Shown here one piece after another: positions 9,567 to 18,243 of a DNA stretch of 64,000 nucleotides. Below the pieces are notes generated by a model. That model was given only the letters and a program-made list of their open reading frames with translations. It was not told where the DNA came from and made no database searches. Numbering within the stretch: position 1 is the first letter of the stretch; the number at the start of each line of letters is the position of its first letter. The stretch lies in the NCBI GenBank assembly GCA_035405785.1, contig DAONJS010000001.1:124001-188000 (forward strand), written 5' to 3'. The position numbers and the translations under genes were made by a program. Origin of the DNA: BPGX01 sp035405785. GTDB lineage: Bacteria > Bacteroidota > Bacteroidia > B-17B0 > Aurantibacillaceae.

Positions 9567-10274
9567 ATGAAAATTGCATTAATAGGTTATGGCAAAATGG
9601 GCAAAATTATTGAAGAAATAGCCATTCAAAGAAACCATCAAATTGTTTTAAAATTAACTTCAAAAGATAAATGGGATTCCACTACTTTAACTAACTCAAA
9701 AGCCGATGTAGCAATAGAATTTACAAATCCAGAATCGGCATATCAAAATATTCTAAAATGTTTTGAAGCAAATTTACCCGTTGTAGTTGGCACTACTGGC
9801 TGGTATGATAAATTAGATGAAATCATCAATATTTGCAAACAAAAAAATCAAACAATATTATATGCTTCTAATTTTAGCATAGGTGTCAATTTGTTTTTCA
9901 AAATCAATGAGTTTGTTGCAAATCTTATTAGAAAATATCCTGAATACAATGTGTCTCTTATAGAAGCCCATCATACTCAAAAAAAGGATGCACCAAGTGG
10001 AACGGCTATTTCTATTGCAAAACCGATATTAAAAATTTATCAAAAAGAAAAATGGTCATTACATCCAGATGATAAAACTTTACACATCAGTGCTCGCAGA
10101 TGTGGTGATGAAAAAGGATACCATGCTGTTCATTATTTAAGTGATATAGATGAAATCAGTATTTCACATCACGCTTATTCAAGAAAAGGTTTCGCAATAG
10201 GATCAGTGCTTGCTGCAGAATTTATCAAAGACAAAAAAGGTATCTTTCAAATGAAAGATGTTTTGAATTTGTAA
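9567..10274 (+). CDS. dapB: 4-hydroxy-tetrahydrodipicolinate reductase
   Basis: Reduces 4-hydroxy-tetrahydrodipicolinate to tetrahydrodipicolinate with NAD(P)H in the lysine and diaminopimelate pathway, which supplies peptidoglycan precursors. The cofactor loop is ALIGYGKMGK at 4-13. The catalytic signature EAHHTQKKDAPSGTA at 133-147 includes His135 and Lys140. The 235-aa length is short compared with E. coli (273) but usual for Bacteroidota. It stands alone between two dispersed repeats. Confidence 0.95.
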   Translation: MKIALIGYGKMGKIIEEIAIQRNHQIVLKLTSKDKWDSTTLTNSKADVAIEFTNPESAYQNILKCFEANLPVVVGTTGWYDKLDEIINICKQKNQTILYASNFSIGVNLFFKINEFVANLIRKYPEYNVSLIEAHHTQKKDAPSGTAISIAKPILKIYQKEKWSLHPDDKTLHISARRCGDEKGYHAVHYLSDIDEISISHHAYSRKGFAIGSVLAAEFIKDKKGIFQMKDVLNL

Positions 10275-10384
10275 GTAAATATTGATTTTTTAGTGATGGG
10301 ATTTTTAATGTGGGTAATTTTTTTACGCACAGAATGTTTAGATAAATATTAACATGCCTATTGAAAGCATTAGTACTCAAAAAC

Positions 10385-10450
10385 TAAATAAACTTTGTGT
10401 CTCTGCGTCTCATCGGTAAATAATTTTGAGTGGATAAAAAGTAATAAAAC
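10385..10450. repeat. Second copy of the CTTTGCGTCTCTGCG repeat
   Basis: AACTTTGTGTCTCTGCGTCT, then TCGGTAAATAATTTTGAGTGG and AGTAATA align with the copy at 9456-9533 in order and spacing, with more mismatches. It lies between dapB and the TonB-dependent receptor gene. Confidence 0.6.
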
Positions 10451-10519
10451 TTTTTCATGCACATCCTTAAAATAATTTCCCTTTTCTTTCGTTATTGATT
10501 TTCCTTTATTTTAGCCCCT

Positions 10520-13048
10520 GTGAAAAAAAAATCTACCAAAATATTTTTTCAAATTCGTTTTCAATGTCTATTGATTATTTTTTTCTTAATTTCCATAAAC
10601 TCTATTTTTGCTCAAAATACAGGCATTCTAAAAGGTGTTGTAAAAGACACATCTGGTAAAGGAGTTCCAGATATTCAAGTTGTTGCTATTGAAAATCCAA
10701 CAATTTTAACCATTACAAATTCAAAAGGAGAATATCAATTAACACTTCCTGCTAACAAAAAGTGGACAATTGTTTTTTACAATATCAATTACAAAAAAGT
10801 TCAAAAAACTATTGAACTCAAAGAGAATGAAACACGAGTGTTGAATGTGGAATTAGAATTTTCTAATGTAATTACTGATGTGAATATAGTTTATGAATCT
10901 CAACCGTCCGAAATGCAAACTATTCAACCACAATTGTTTTTCAAACTTCCTACTACAACTGGAAATATAGAAGATTTAATTAAAACACAAATGGGCGTAA
11001 CAAGCAATAATGAATTGTCATCGGGCTATTCTGTGCGTGGTGGAAACTTTGATGAAAATCTTACTTACATCAATGATATAGAAGTATATCGTCCTTTTCT
11101 TGTAAGAAGCGGGATGCAAGAAGGTTTGAGTTTGCCCAATCCTGAAATGGTTCAAAGCATTCAGTTTTCTGCAGGTGGTTTTGAATCAAAATATGGCGAT
11201 AAACTTTCATCAGTATTAGATATACAATACCGCAAGCCCACTAAATTCAAAGGCAGTGCATCAGCAGGATTACTCGTCAATAATTTACATCTGGAAGGAA
11301 TTAGTAAAAATCATTTAGTGGCGTGGTCTTTTGCTTCAAGATATAAAACTAATCAATATCTTTTGAAAACTCTTGATACAAAAGGTGATTATCGTCCTAC
11401 CTTCTGGGACGCACAATTATTTCTAACTTTCAATATTTCGCCCGTTTTTTCAGCAGAAGTATTAAGTATTTATTCTGATAATTTGTTTTTAGTGATTCCA
11501 TCTACTCGTCAAACAGATTTTGGAACTGTAAATAATGCAGTGCGTCTTACAGTTTATTTTGATGGAAAATCACAAATGCATTATCAAACACTTGTGAATG
11601 CTATGAGTTTAATTTTTAAACCCAACTCTAAATTAAAATTCAAATGGATAAATTCACATTACTTTACTTCTGAAAAAGAATTATACACAGTTCAAGGACA
11701 ATATCTTATTGATCAATTAGAAGCAGACCCGGGAAGTCCAAGTTTTGCACAAGTTGCATTTAACAGAGGTGTAGGTACTTACATTGAAAACGGCAGAAAC
11801 AAATTGAATGCACAGGTTGCTTATTCTGAATTAAAAAGCACTTATCAATATTCAGACAGAATTCAAATTTTCAATGGCATCAGATTTCAGTATGAACAAA
11901 TACAGGATAAACTAAATGAGTGGAGATATAATGATTCTGCAGGTTATAGCATTCCGTATTCAACTAATGATATTATTCTAAATGATGTCTATAAAACTTC
12001 AAATAATTTACAATCTTTTCGTTTTATGCACTATCATCAAATCAATTGGGAAAATAATTCTGATGAAAAAAAATGGTATGTAACATTTGGAGTTCGTGGA
12101 AACTATTGGACAGTTAATCATCAATATGTTTTTTCACCTCGCACCACAATCGCCTATAAGCCATCTATCACAAGCAAATGGTTGATGAAATTTTCAACAG
12201 GATTTTATTATCAACCGCCATTTTACAGAGAGTTAAGAGATATTCAGGGGAATTTACATCTTAATGTAAAAGCACAACAATCTATTCACTTTGTTTTATC
12301 AGCAGATAAGGACTTGCAACTCTGGAATCGCCCATTCAAAATGAGTATGGCAGCGTATTACAAACAATTAAATAATATCATACCTTATGAAATTGATAAT
12401 GTTCGCATCAGATACTTTGCAAACAATAATGCTACTGGATATGCAACAGGTGCAGATTTTAGAATAACAGGTGAATTTGTAAAAGGATTAGAAAGCTGGT
12501 TGTCTGTGGGCTTGCTCAAAACAATGGAGAAAAGTCCAAACTATATCCATTATGTATATTACAATAAAGAAGGGCAGATGATTATTCCGGGGTATACATT
12601 TGATCAAAAAGCAGTAGATAGTGTAAAAATAGATCCGGACTATATTCCAAGACCAACGGATAAGTTAGTAACATTCAATTTATTTTTTCAGGATTATTTA
12701 CCCAAACTCCCAGATTTCAAAATGAATATGAATTTAATTTTTGGTACTGGCTTACCTTTTGGTCCGCCCAATCATAAAAGATGGCAGCAAGTAAACAGAA
12801 TGCCATTTTACAGAAGAGTAGATATTGGATTTGCTTATCAGTTCTTAAAGCCCGACAGAACAAAGAAATCAAATAATTTATTTAATCATATACAAAATGC
12901 GTGGTTATTTTTAGAAGTGTTTAATTTATTGCAGGTAAATAATACCGTTTCATATACATGGTTAAAAGATGTAACAGGCAGAATGTATGCAGTTCCAAAT
13001 TATTTAACCAATCGTCAATTTAATTTAAGATTGTATATTCAGTTTTGA
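10520..13048 (+). CDS. TonB-dependent outer membrane receptor
   Basis: Outer membrane beta-barrel that imports a ligand using energy from TonB. Start is GTG at 10520, needed to include the signal peptide (hydrophobic residues 16-30, ending SIFAQ). A carboxypeptidase-regulatory-like domain (GILKGVVKDTSGKGVPDIQV) covers about 33-120. The plug domain follows with YSVRGGNFDENLTYINDIEV near 170, and the barrel runs to the final LRLYIQF. The 842-aa length is normal. No SusD partner is adjacent, so a glycan-import role is not suggested; the ligand is unknown. The convergent tonB-like gene may supply the energy coupling. Confidence 0.9.
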   Translation: MKKKSTKIFFQIRFQCLLIIFFLISINSIFAQNTGILKGVVKDTSGKGVPDIQVVAIENPTILTITNSKGEYQLTLPANKKWTIVFYNINYKKVQKTIELKENETRVLNVELEFSNVITDVNIVYESQPSEMQTIQPQLFFKLPTTTGNIEDLIKTQMGVTSNNELSSGYSVRGGNFDENLTYINDIEVYRPFLVRSGMQEGLSLPNPEMVQSIQFSAGGFESKYGDKLSSVLDIQYRKPTKFKGSASAGLLVNNLHLEGISKNHLVAWSFASRYKTNQYLLKTLDTKGDYRPTFWDAQLFLTFNISPVFSAEVLSIYSDNLFLVIPSTRQTDFGTVNNAVRLTVYFDGKSQMHYQTLVNAMSLIFKPNSKLKFKWINSHYFTSEKELYTVQGQYLIDQLEADPGSPSFAQVAFNRGVGTYIENGRNKLNAQVAYSELKSTYQYSDRIQIFNGIRFQYEQIQDKLNEWRYNDSAGYSIPYSTNDIILNDVYKTSNNLQSFRFMHYHQINWENNSDEKKWYVTFGVRGNYWTVNHQYVFSPRTTIAYKPSITSKWLMKFSTGFYYQPPFYRELRDIQGNLHLNVKAQQSIHFVLSADKDLQLWNRPFKMSMAAYYKQLNNIIPYEIDNVRIRYFANNNATGYATGADFRITGEFVKGLESWLSVGLLKTMEKSPNYIHYVYYNKEGQMIIPGYTFDQKAVDSVKIDPDYIPRPTDKLVTFNLFFQDYLPKLPDFKMNMNLIFGTGLPFGPPNHKRWQQVNRMPFYRRVDIGFAYQFLKPDRTKKSNNLFNHIQNAWLFLEVFNLLQVNNTVSYTWLKDVTGRMYAVPNYLTNRQFNLRLYIQF

Positions 13049-13295
13049 GAGTTTTTTTATTCAATAGACAAATTTATGTCAAATGTAAAGACATTTTTAT
13101 GGCAAAATAGAATTCATTTATATGACAATTTAATTGATAGTATTGATTTTTGAATGTTTTAAAGTAGTGAATCAAAAACTTTAAACAAAAAAGGATGAAA
13201 GGAAAATTGAAATTTATTTGCGAATACTTTAATTTAAAAATTTCAATATTATATTAGATGTTTTCCAAAAAGTTTCAACAAAATTAAAACAAAAA

Positions 13296-14114
13296 CTATT
13301 TCACGACAAAGTTAATAGGCAAAGTAATATAAACTTTTACTTCTCTCCCATTTTGTTTTCCTGGTTCCCATTCAGGCATTGATTTTATTACTCTAATAGC
13401 TTCTTTATCACATTCAGGGCAACCAGGTACTCCTTTTAAGATTTCTATGTTTGATATTTTTCCATCTTCATTAACTATAAAACCAACATAACATTTTCCA
13501 CTTATTCCTGATTCAATTGCTATTTGAGGAAAAACTATATTTTTTTGAATAAACTTGTCCATTTCATTTTTTCCACCTGGGAATTCAGGCATTATTTGCA
13601 CAACTGTAAAAATTTCAGGAGCTTTAGATTCAATTACACTATTACCTTGGTTTTCATCAGGAACCTGAATAACACCATCATCTTCACTTCCTTGTTGAGT
13701 TTGAGTGCCAATATTTGAATTGTTTAATTCTTCTTGCGATGGCACTTTTTCTTCATCTGTCATTTCGTTTTTAATAACAGGTGCAAGATGTTGAATAGTT
13801 TTTATATTAGATGGAAGTGATGGTGGAGTAGGAAGCGGTAATTCATTTTTTAATTCACGAGGAGGTGTTATATCAACTTGAGTAGATTCATATTTTATAT
13901 TTTCTATAACATCATCTTCAGGTATAAATTTTTCAATTAGTTTATATACTCCAAATGCAAACAAAGCAGATAAAATCATTGACAATAAAATAGAAGTAAT
14001 GGTTTTATTATACTCTTTTCTTAATTGATATGCTCCATAATTTTTGTTTCTATTTTGAAAAACTATATCATTACGAACATCTGATATTAAATTATACCAA
14101 CTATTTGATAACAT
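13296..14114 (-). CDS. tonB: Energy transducer TonB
   Basis: Links the inner membrane ExbB-ExbD motor to outer membrane receptors. The N-terminal motif FQNRNKNYGAYQLRKEYN precedes a single membrane helix at about 40-62, as in Bacteroidota TonB proteins. A Pro- and acid-rich spacer (about 65-160) is followed by the C-terminal TonB domain, about 165-272, with MPEFPGGKNEMDKFI and the ending VYITLPINFVVK. No exbB or exbD is nearby. It is convergent with the receptor at 10520, with a 247-bp gap in which I see nothing else. Confidence 0.92.
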   Translation of the reverse strand: MLSNSWYNLISDVRNDIVFQNRNKNYGAYQLRKEYNKTITSILLSMILSALFAFGVYKLIEKFIPEDDVIENIKYESTQVDITPPRELKNELPLPTPPSLPSNIKTIQHLAPVIKNEMTDEEKVPSQEELNNSNIGTQTQQGSEDDGVIQVPDENQGNSVIESKAPEIFTVVQIMPEFPGGKNEMDKFIQKNIVFPQIAIESGISGKCYVGFIVNEDGKISNIEILKGVPGCPECDKEAIRVIKSMPEWEPGKQNGREVKVYITLPINFVVK

Positions 14115-14240
14115 AACTTTTAATTTTTTCTATATTATACGAATAATAATTGTTTTTTATTGTGTAAAAAAATATTAAAAAATAGCATAAAAACGATTAA
14201 ATTCATTAACATTATTAGAATTTATAATAATTAAATTAAA

Positions 14241-14248
14241 CAAATATA
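14241..14248 (-). promoter_or_regulatory. Possible -7 box for tonB
   Basis: Minus strand reads TATATTTG, an exact TAnnTTTG match, but about 126 bases before the tonB ATG, so the leader would be long. Other positions are possible. Confidence 0.35.
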
Positions 14249-14360
14249 GAAGATTAATTGAATAAGGATTTAAGTAGAAACTATGAGCAATTATTGGTTT
14301 TATAACCATCAACATACCTTAAAAAACTACCCATTTCACAAAAATTCTTAAAAAACACAT

Positions 14361-14394
14361 ATACATATTGACACATATAGATAGTTATATGTAT
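14361..14394 (+). promoter_or_regulatory. Probable ArsR operator
   Basis: Two nested inverted repeats: ATACATAT (14361-14368) with ATATGTAT (14387-14394), and CATATA (14374-14379) with TATATG (14386-14391) around a 6-bp spacer. They lie between the -33 and -7 boxes of the arsR-like gene, where repressor binding would block transcription. Confidence 0.55.
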
Positions 14395-14399
14395 ATTTG
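14368..14399 (+). promoter_or_regulatory. Promoter of the arsR-sulfur island
   Basis: TATATTTG at 14392-14399 is an exact -7 box. TTG at 14368-14370 is a plausible -33 element 21 bases upstream. Transcription would begin near 14406, about 12 bases before the ATG at 14418. Confidence 0.6.
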
Positions 14400-14417
14400 C
14401 ATGCGAAAATTAAAAGT

Positions 14418-14723
14418 ATGAATACAAAATCAAAACCAGCTTATTTAGAAAAAGAATGGATTGAAGCATCAGAAAGAATTAAAGCATTAGCTCATCCAAT
14501 TCGCCTTTACATTATTGCTTTATTAAAAGTAAATAAGGAAATGACTGTTACACAATTTCAGGAAGAATTGGGTCTTGAACAAGCAGTAGTTTCTCATCAT
14601 TTAAGTATTCTAAAAAATAAAAATGTATTGAATTTACGCAGAGAAGGAAAAAACAGTTATTATTCTCTTGGAAATAAGAAATTTCTAAACTTACTTACTT
14701 GCATTGAATCGTCTTTTGAATAA
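14418..14723 (+). CDS. ArsR-family transcriptional repressor
   Basis: 101-aa winged-helix DNA-binding protein. IKALAHPIRLYIIALL (about 23-38) is the family start, and QAVVSHHLSILKNKNVLNLRR is the recognition helix and wing. The start is ATG 14418; the in-frame TTG upstream lies inside the -7 box. It lacks the metal-binding CxC of classic ArsR/SmtB helix 3 and has a single Cys (near residue 96), so it has neither a metal site nor the two-Cys switch of BigR/SqrR within one chain. Context suggests it senses sulfide or persulfide. Its stop overlaps the next ATG by one base (TAATG). Confidence 0.88.
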   Translation: MNTKSKPAYLEKEWIEASERIKALAHPIRLYIIALLKVNKEMTVTQFQEELGLEQAVVSHHLSILKNKNVLNLRREGKNSYYSLGNKKFLNLLTCIESSFE

Positions 14724-15538
14724 TGGAAGTAATTGGTTACATATTAGCCGTATTCATCGGTATAGTTCTTGGACTATTTGGTTCTGGTGGGGCTATAATA
14801 TCCTTTCCTGTATTGGTGTATTTTATGGGAATTTCACCAGAATTAGCAGGTAATTATACTTTGCTGATTGTGGGTATTTCTGCACTGGTAGGAACAATCA
14901 AACAACTAAAAGAAAAAACACTGGATATTAAAGTGGCTATATCTTTTTCAATTCCTTTGCTTTTGAGTTTCTTTATTACTAAAAAAATCATTTTACCAGC
15001 AATTCCTTCAAAAATTTTAGAGACCAATGCTTTGACATTTACAAAAGACAATTTAATAATGAGTTTATTTGTAATTACACTTTCTGTTATCATATACAAA
15101 ATGCTTAATAAAGATTCTAATGAACAATCATCTCACACTACATCTATTCAATCAACATTTAATTTAAAATATCTCATACAATCTTTTCTTGTTGGCTTTT
15201 TATCTGCATCTATTGGGGCAGGTGGTGGATTTATTATTGTCCCAGCTTTAATGTCAATATACAAACTACCTATTAAAAATGCTACAAGTACTTCATTATT
15301 TGTCATTACCATAAATGCTTTTATTGGCACTTTACTAAATATCCATCATTTTCAATCAGAACATATAACAATGATTGTGGTGTTTACAATTCTTTCCATT
15401 ATTGGAATTTTTATAGGCATATATCTTAATAAAATTGCTAATGTTTTAACTCTAAAAAAATCTTATGCTTATTTTTTGATAATTATTCTTTTTAGCACAA
15501 TATCAACTGAAATTTACAAATTTATTCAAAATCAATAA
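14723..15538 (+). CDS. TauE/SafE (TSUP) family transporter
   Basis: Inner membrane protein of about 8 helices, thought to move sulfur-containing anions such as sulfite, thiosulfate or sulfoacetate. The two-fold repeat is visible: LGLFGSGGAIISFPVLVYFM near residue 13 and SASIGAGGGFIIVPALMSIY near 155. The 271-aa length is usual. It overlaps the arsR-like gene by one base, so it is translationally coupled. In Staphylococcus aureus a TauE protein sits in the CstR-controlled persulfide operon, which supports a sulfur role here. Confidence 0.9.
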   Translation: MEVIGYILAVFIGIVLGLFGSGGAIISFPVLVYFMGISPELAGNYTLLIVGISALVGTIKQLKEKTLDIKVAISFSIPLLLSFFITKKIILPAIPSKILETNALTFTKDNLIMSLFVITLSVIIYKMLNKDSNEQSSHTTSIQSTFNLKYLIQSFLVGFLSASIGAGGGFIIVPALMSIYKLPIKNATSTSLFVITINAFIGTLLNIHHFQSEHITMIVVFTILSIIGIFIGIYLNKIANVLTLKKSYAYFLIIILFSTISTEIYKFIQNQ

Positions 15539-15540
15539 AA

Positions 15541-15559
15541 GGCGTATGGCTATAACGCC
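15541..15559. repeat. Short hairpin repeat GGCGTATnGCnATAnCGCC
   Basis: Imperfect palindrome between the tauE-like and cstB-like genes. Two relatives lie at 17038-17057 and 17083-17102; all three are followed by CTATC. The family occurs only inside this operon in the window and could affect RNA stability between the genes. Confidence 0.6.
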
Positions 15560-15595
15560 CCTATCAACAAAAACAAACCCTAAAATCCCAAAACT

Positions 15596-17002
15596 ATGAA
15601 ACACTATGTAGAACAAATGTACACTGGCTGCTTAGCAGAAGCCGCGTACTATATTGAATCTAATGGCGAAGCCGCCATTATTGATCCTCTTAGAGAAGTA
15701 GAGTCATATATTCAAAAAGCAAAAGAACGTGGAACAAAAATTAAGTATGTATTTGAAACACACTTCCACGCTGATTTTGTAAGCGGTCACCTTGATCTTG
15801 CTAAAAAGACAGGAGCCCAAATTGTATATGGACCACATGCTGAACCTAATTTTGATGCTTACATTGCAAAAGATGGAGAAGAATTTAAAATAGGTAACAT
15901 TACTATCAAAGTATTACATACACCAGGACATACATTAGAATCATCCTGTTATCTACTCATTGATGAAGAAGGAAAAGAAAGATATATTTTTACAGGAGAT
16001 ACTTTATTTATTGGAGATGTTGGAAGACCTGATTTGGCTGTTAAAGGTAATCTTACTGAAAAAGAATTAGCAGGATTGTTATATGAATCATTGAGAAATA
16101 AAATAATGCCTTTACCTGATGATATTATTGTATATCCCGGACATGGTGCAGGTTCTGCATGTGGAAAAAATATCGGAAAAGAAACTTTTGACACACTAGG
16201 AAATCAAAAAAAGAAAAATTGGGCTTTACAAAATATCTCAAAAGATGGGTTTGTAAAAGAAGCAACCACAGGTTTATTGCCACCTCCGCAATATTTCCCG
16301 AAGAATGCTTTATTAAACAAACTTGGTTATGAAAGCATTGATAATGTTATTGAAAGAGAATACATTCCATTAAGTGTAGAAGAATTTAAGGCAAAAATGA
16401 ATAATCAAACAATCGTTTTAGATACTCGCAATCCATCTGATTTTGCAAATGCACATATTCCCGGTTCTATCAATATAGGATTAGATGGTGGCCCATTTGC
16501 AGTATGGGTAGGTGCTTTAATTGAGGATCTAAAAACGCCAATTCTATTAGTTACTCCCGAGGGCAGAGAAAAAGAAGCTATTATCAGATTAGCTCGCGTT
16601 GGCTATGAAAATTGTTTAGGTTATTTAGAAGGAGGAATGGATGCCTGGATTAGATCAAAAGAAAAAATATCAGATATACATCAAATTGATGCTGCAGAAT
16701 TTGCAAAAAGATTGAAAGCAGAAAATATCAATGTAATAGATGTTCGTAAGCCAACAGAATACAACAATGCACATCTTGAAAATGCTAAAAATATACCATT
16801 AGATTTTCTACCTAAACAACTAAATGAATTAGATAAAAATCAAACTTATTACATTCACTGTGCAGGAGGATACAGAAGTATGATAGCTTCAAGTATCTTA
16901 AAAAGAAATGGATTTAATAATATTATTGATATTAAAGGTGGTTTTTCAGCCATTTCTCAACAAGAAGGACTGCCAATTTTACAAGCATCCTGTACTATGT
17001 AA
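15596..17002 (+). CDS. CstB-like persulfide dioxygenase-rhodanese
   Basis: 468-aa three-domain enzyme for persulfide oxidation and sulfur transfer in the cytosol. The metallo-beta-lactamase domain (1-240) has Fe ligands in THFHAD (His56, His58, Asp60), His112 in TPGHT, Asp135 in FTGD and His183, as in ETHE1-type persulfide dioxygenases. A conserved Cys189 in GAGSACGK matches the family's extra Cys. A first rhodanese domain (about 255-355) lacks the catalytic Cys (LLVTPEGRE). The second (about 362-468) has an active loop HCAGGYRS with Cys422. This dioxygenase, pseudo-rhodanese, rhodanese order is that of S. aureus CstB. Substrate is inferred. Confidence 0.88.
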   Translation: MKHYVEQMYTGCLAEAAYYIESNGEAAIIDPLREVESYIQKAKERGTKIKYVFETHFHADFVSGHLDLAKKTGAQIVYGPHAEPNFDAYIAKDGEEFKIGNITIKVLHTPGHTLESSCYLLIDEEGKERYIFTGDTLFIGDVGRPDLAVKGNLTEKELAGLLYESLRNKIMPLPDDIIVYPGHGAGSACGKNIGKETFDTLGNQKKKNWALQNISKDGFVKEATTGLLPPPQYFPKNALLNKLGYESIDNVIEREYIPLSVEEFKAKMNNQTIVLDTRNPSDFANAHIPGSINIGLDGGPFAVWVGALIEDLKTPILLVTPEGREKEAIIRLARVGYENCLGYLEGGMDAWIRSKEKISDIHQIDAAEFAKRLKAENINVIDVRKPTEYNNAHLENAKNIPLDFLPKQLNELDKNQTYYIHCAGGYRSMIASSILKRNGFNNIIDIKGGFSAISQQEGLPILQASCTM

Positions 17003-17037
17003 GGGTAAAAAATTTTTCGCTCGTACAAAAAATGTAA

Positions 17038-17057
17038 GGGTGTTTGGCGATACGCCA
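17038..17057. repeat. Short hairpin repeat, second copy
   Basis: GGGTGTTTGGCGATACGCCA is a diverged copy of the hairpin at 17083-17102, preceded by GTAA and followed by CTATC. It lies in the 137-bp gap before the first small rhodanese. Confidence 0.5.
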
Positions 17058-17082
17058 CTATCTATAGAACATCAAAGTGTAA

Positions 17083-17102
17083 GGGCGTATAGCAATACGC
17101 CC
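17083..17102. repeat. Short hairpin repeat, third copy
   Basis: GGGCGTATAGCAATACGCCC forms an 8-bp perfect stem with a 4-base loop. It is the cleanest of the three copies in this operon. Confidence 0.65.
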
Positions 17103-17139
17103 CTATCAATAAATATCAACAACTTAAAACTCAAAAACT

Positions 17140-17448
17140 ATGTACAAAGAACTCACAAGCAATGAATTTGAAAATGAAATCAAAAAAAATCCAAATGCAG
17201 TAATCATTGATGTAAGAACACCTGCAGAGTATCAATCTGGGCATATTCCTAATGCTCTTAATATCGACATTTCTTCTGCAGAGTTTCCTGAAAAAATTGA
17301 TGAATTAGACAGAAACAAAGATTATTATGTTTACTGTCGTAATGGCGGTAGAAGTACTACAGCTTGCCAATACATGGTAAGTGTTGGATTTAAAAATGTA
17401 AATAACCTCTTCGGGGGCGTCCTTTCTTATGAAGGTGAATTAGTATAA
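17140..17448 (+). CDS. Single-domain rhodanese (cytosolic)
   Basis: 102-aa sulfurtransferase that carries sulfane sulfur on a Cys. IDVRTPAEYQSGHIPNALNI is the N-terminal signature, and the active loop CRNGGRS places the catalytic Cys at 66. No signal peptide. First of three single-domain rhodaneses after the CstB-like gene, so it may pass sulfur to or from that enzyme. Related in sequence to, but clearly distinct from, its two neighbours. Confidence 0.9.
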   Translation: MYKELTSNEFENEIKKNPNAVIIDVRTPAEYQSGHIPNALNIDISSAEFPEKIDELDRNKDYYVYCRNGGRSTTACQYMVSVGFKNVNNLFGGVLSYEGELV

Positions 17449-17516
17449 AAGATAATTAATTATCACAAAAAATAAAAAAATTAAAAACTAAAATTAAAAA
17501 CTAAAAACTAAAAATT

Positions 17517-17819
17517 ATGAACTTCTTAAAAAAACTTTTTGGTATGAAAACAAGAGAAGATTACAAAAAAATAATTGAACAAGGTGGCACAATTATTGAT
17601 GTTAGAACACCTGCAGAATTTAAAATGGGTCATCCTAACGGAGCAAAAAATATCCCATTACAAAATTTAGAAAGTAAAATTTCTGAAATTAAAAAAATGA
17701 AACAACCTATTTTAGTATGTTGTGCTTCTGGAATGAGAAGTGCTTCGGCTAAAGCTATTCTTGAAAAACATGGTTTAGAGGTTCATAATGCAGGACCTTG
17801 GACCAACTTAAATTTCTAA
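17517..17819 (+). CDS. Single-domain rhodanese (second)
   Basis: 100-aa sulfurtransferase with the active loop CCASGMRS. The loop Cys is 69, with an extra Cys beside it at 68. The N-terminus MNFLKKLFGMKTREDYKKII is amphipathic but too short for a signal peptide, so it is probably cytosolic and perhaps membrane-associated. IIDVRTPAEFKMGHPNGAKN is the family signature. It ends in an unusual AGPWTNLNF tail seen in Bacteroidota homologues. Part of the sulfur island. Confidence 0.88.
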   Translation: MNFLKKLFGMKTREDYKKIIEQGGTIIDVRTPAEFKMGHPNGAKNIPLQNLESKISEIKKMKQPILVCCASGMRSASAKAILEKHGLEVHNAGPWTNLNF

Positions 17820-17847
17820 ACAATCATTAACCTTAAAATTAAAAACT

Positions 17848-18237
17848 ATGAAATCCATTATCCTTAAATCAACTTTAACTACACTTTTAAGTGTTGTATT
17901 TTTTGCTTGCGCTCAAAATGCAAACTTTAAAACAGTGTCTCCACAGGAATTTCAAAAATTACTTTCTGATAAAAATACAATACTAGTAGATGTTAGAACG
18001 GCAGAAGAAGTAAGTGAAGGTAAAATTCCTAATGCAATAAACATTGATTTTTATTCTAATACCTTTGAACAAGAAATTTCAAAGTTGGATAAAAACAAAA
18101 CTATATTAGTTTATTGCAGAAGTGGAAGAAGAAGTGCTGGTGCTGCAGAAGTTCTTGCAAAAAAAGGATACAAAGTGGTTAATTTAGATGGTGGAATTTC
18201 AAATTGGCAATCTCTTGGATTACCCATTCAAAAATAA
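17848..18237 (+). CDS. Rhodanese-domain lipoprotein
   Basis: 129-aa rhodanese with an N-terminal lipoprotein signal: hydrophobic residues 8-20 ending VFFA followed by Cys21. The mature protein would sit outside the inner membrane. The catalytic loop CRSGRRS has Cys90. The island thus puts rhodaneses both in the cytosol and on the periplasmic side, suggesting that sulfane sulfur is handled in both compartments. Gaps of 28 bases before and 6 after fit one transcript. Confidence 0.88.
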   Translation: MKSIILKSTLTTLLSVVFFACAQNANFKTVSPQEFQKLLSDKNTILVDVRTAEEVSEGKIPNAINIDFYSNTFEQEISKLDKNKTILVYCRSGRRSAGAAEVLAKKGYKVVNLDGGISNWQSLGLPIQK

Positions 18238-18243
18238 CATCTT

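Noticed and set aside
10520..14114. Receptor and tonB-like gene as a polysaccharide utilisation locus
   Set aside because: There is no SusD, glycoside hydrolase or sensor nearby, and the genes are convergent.
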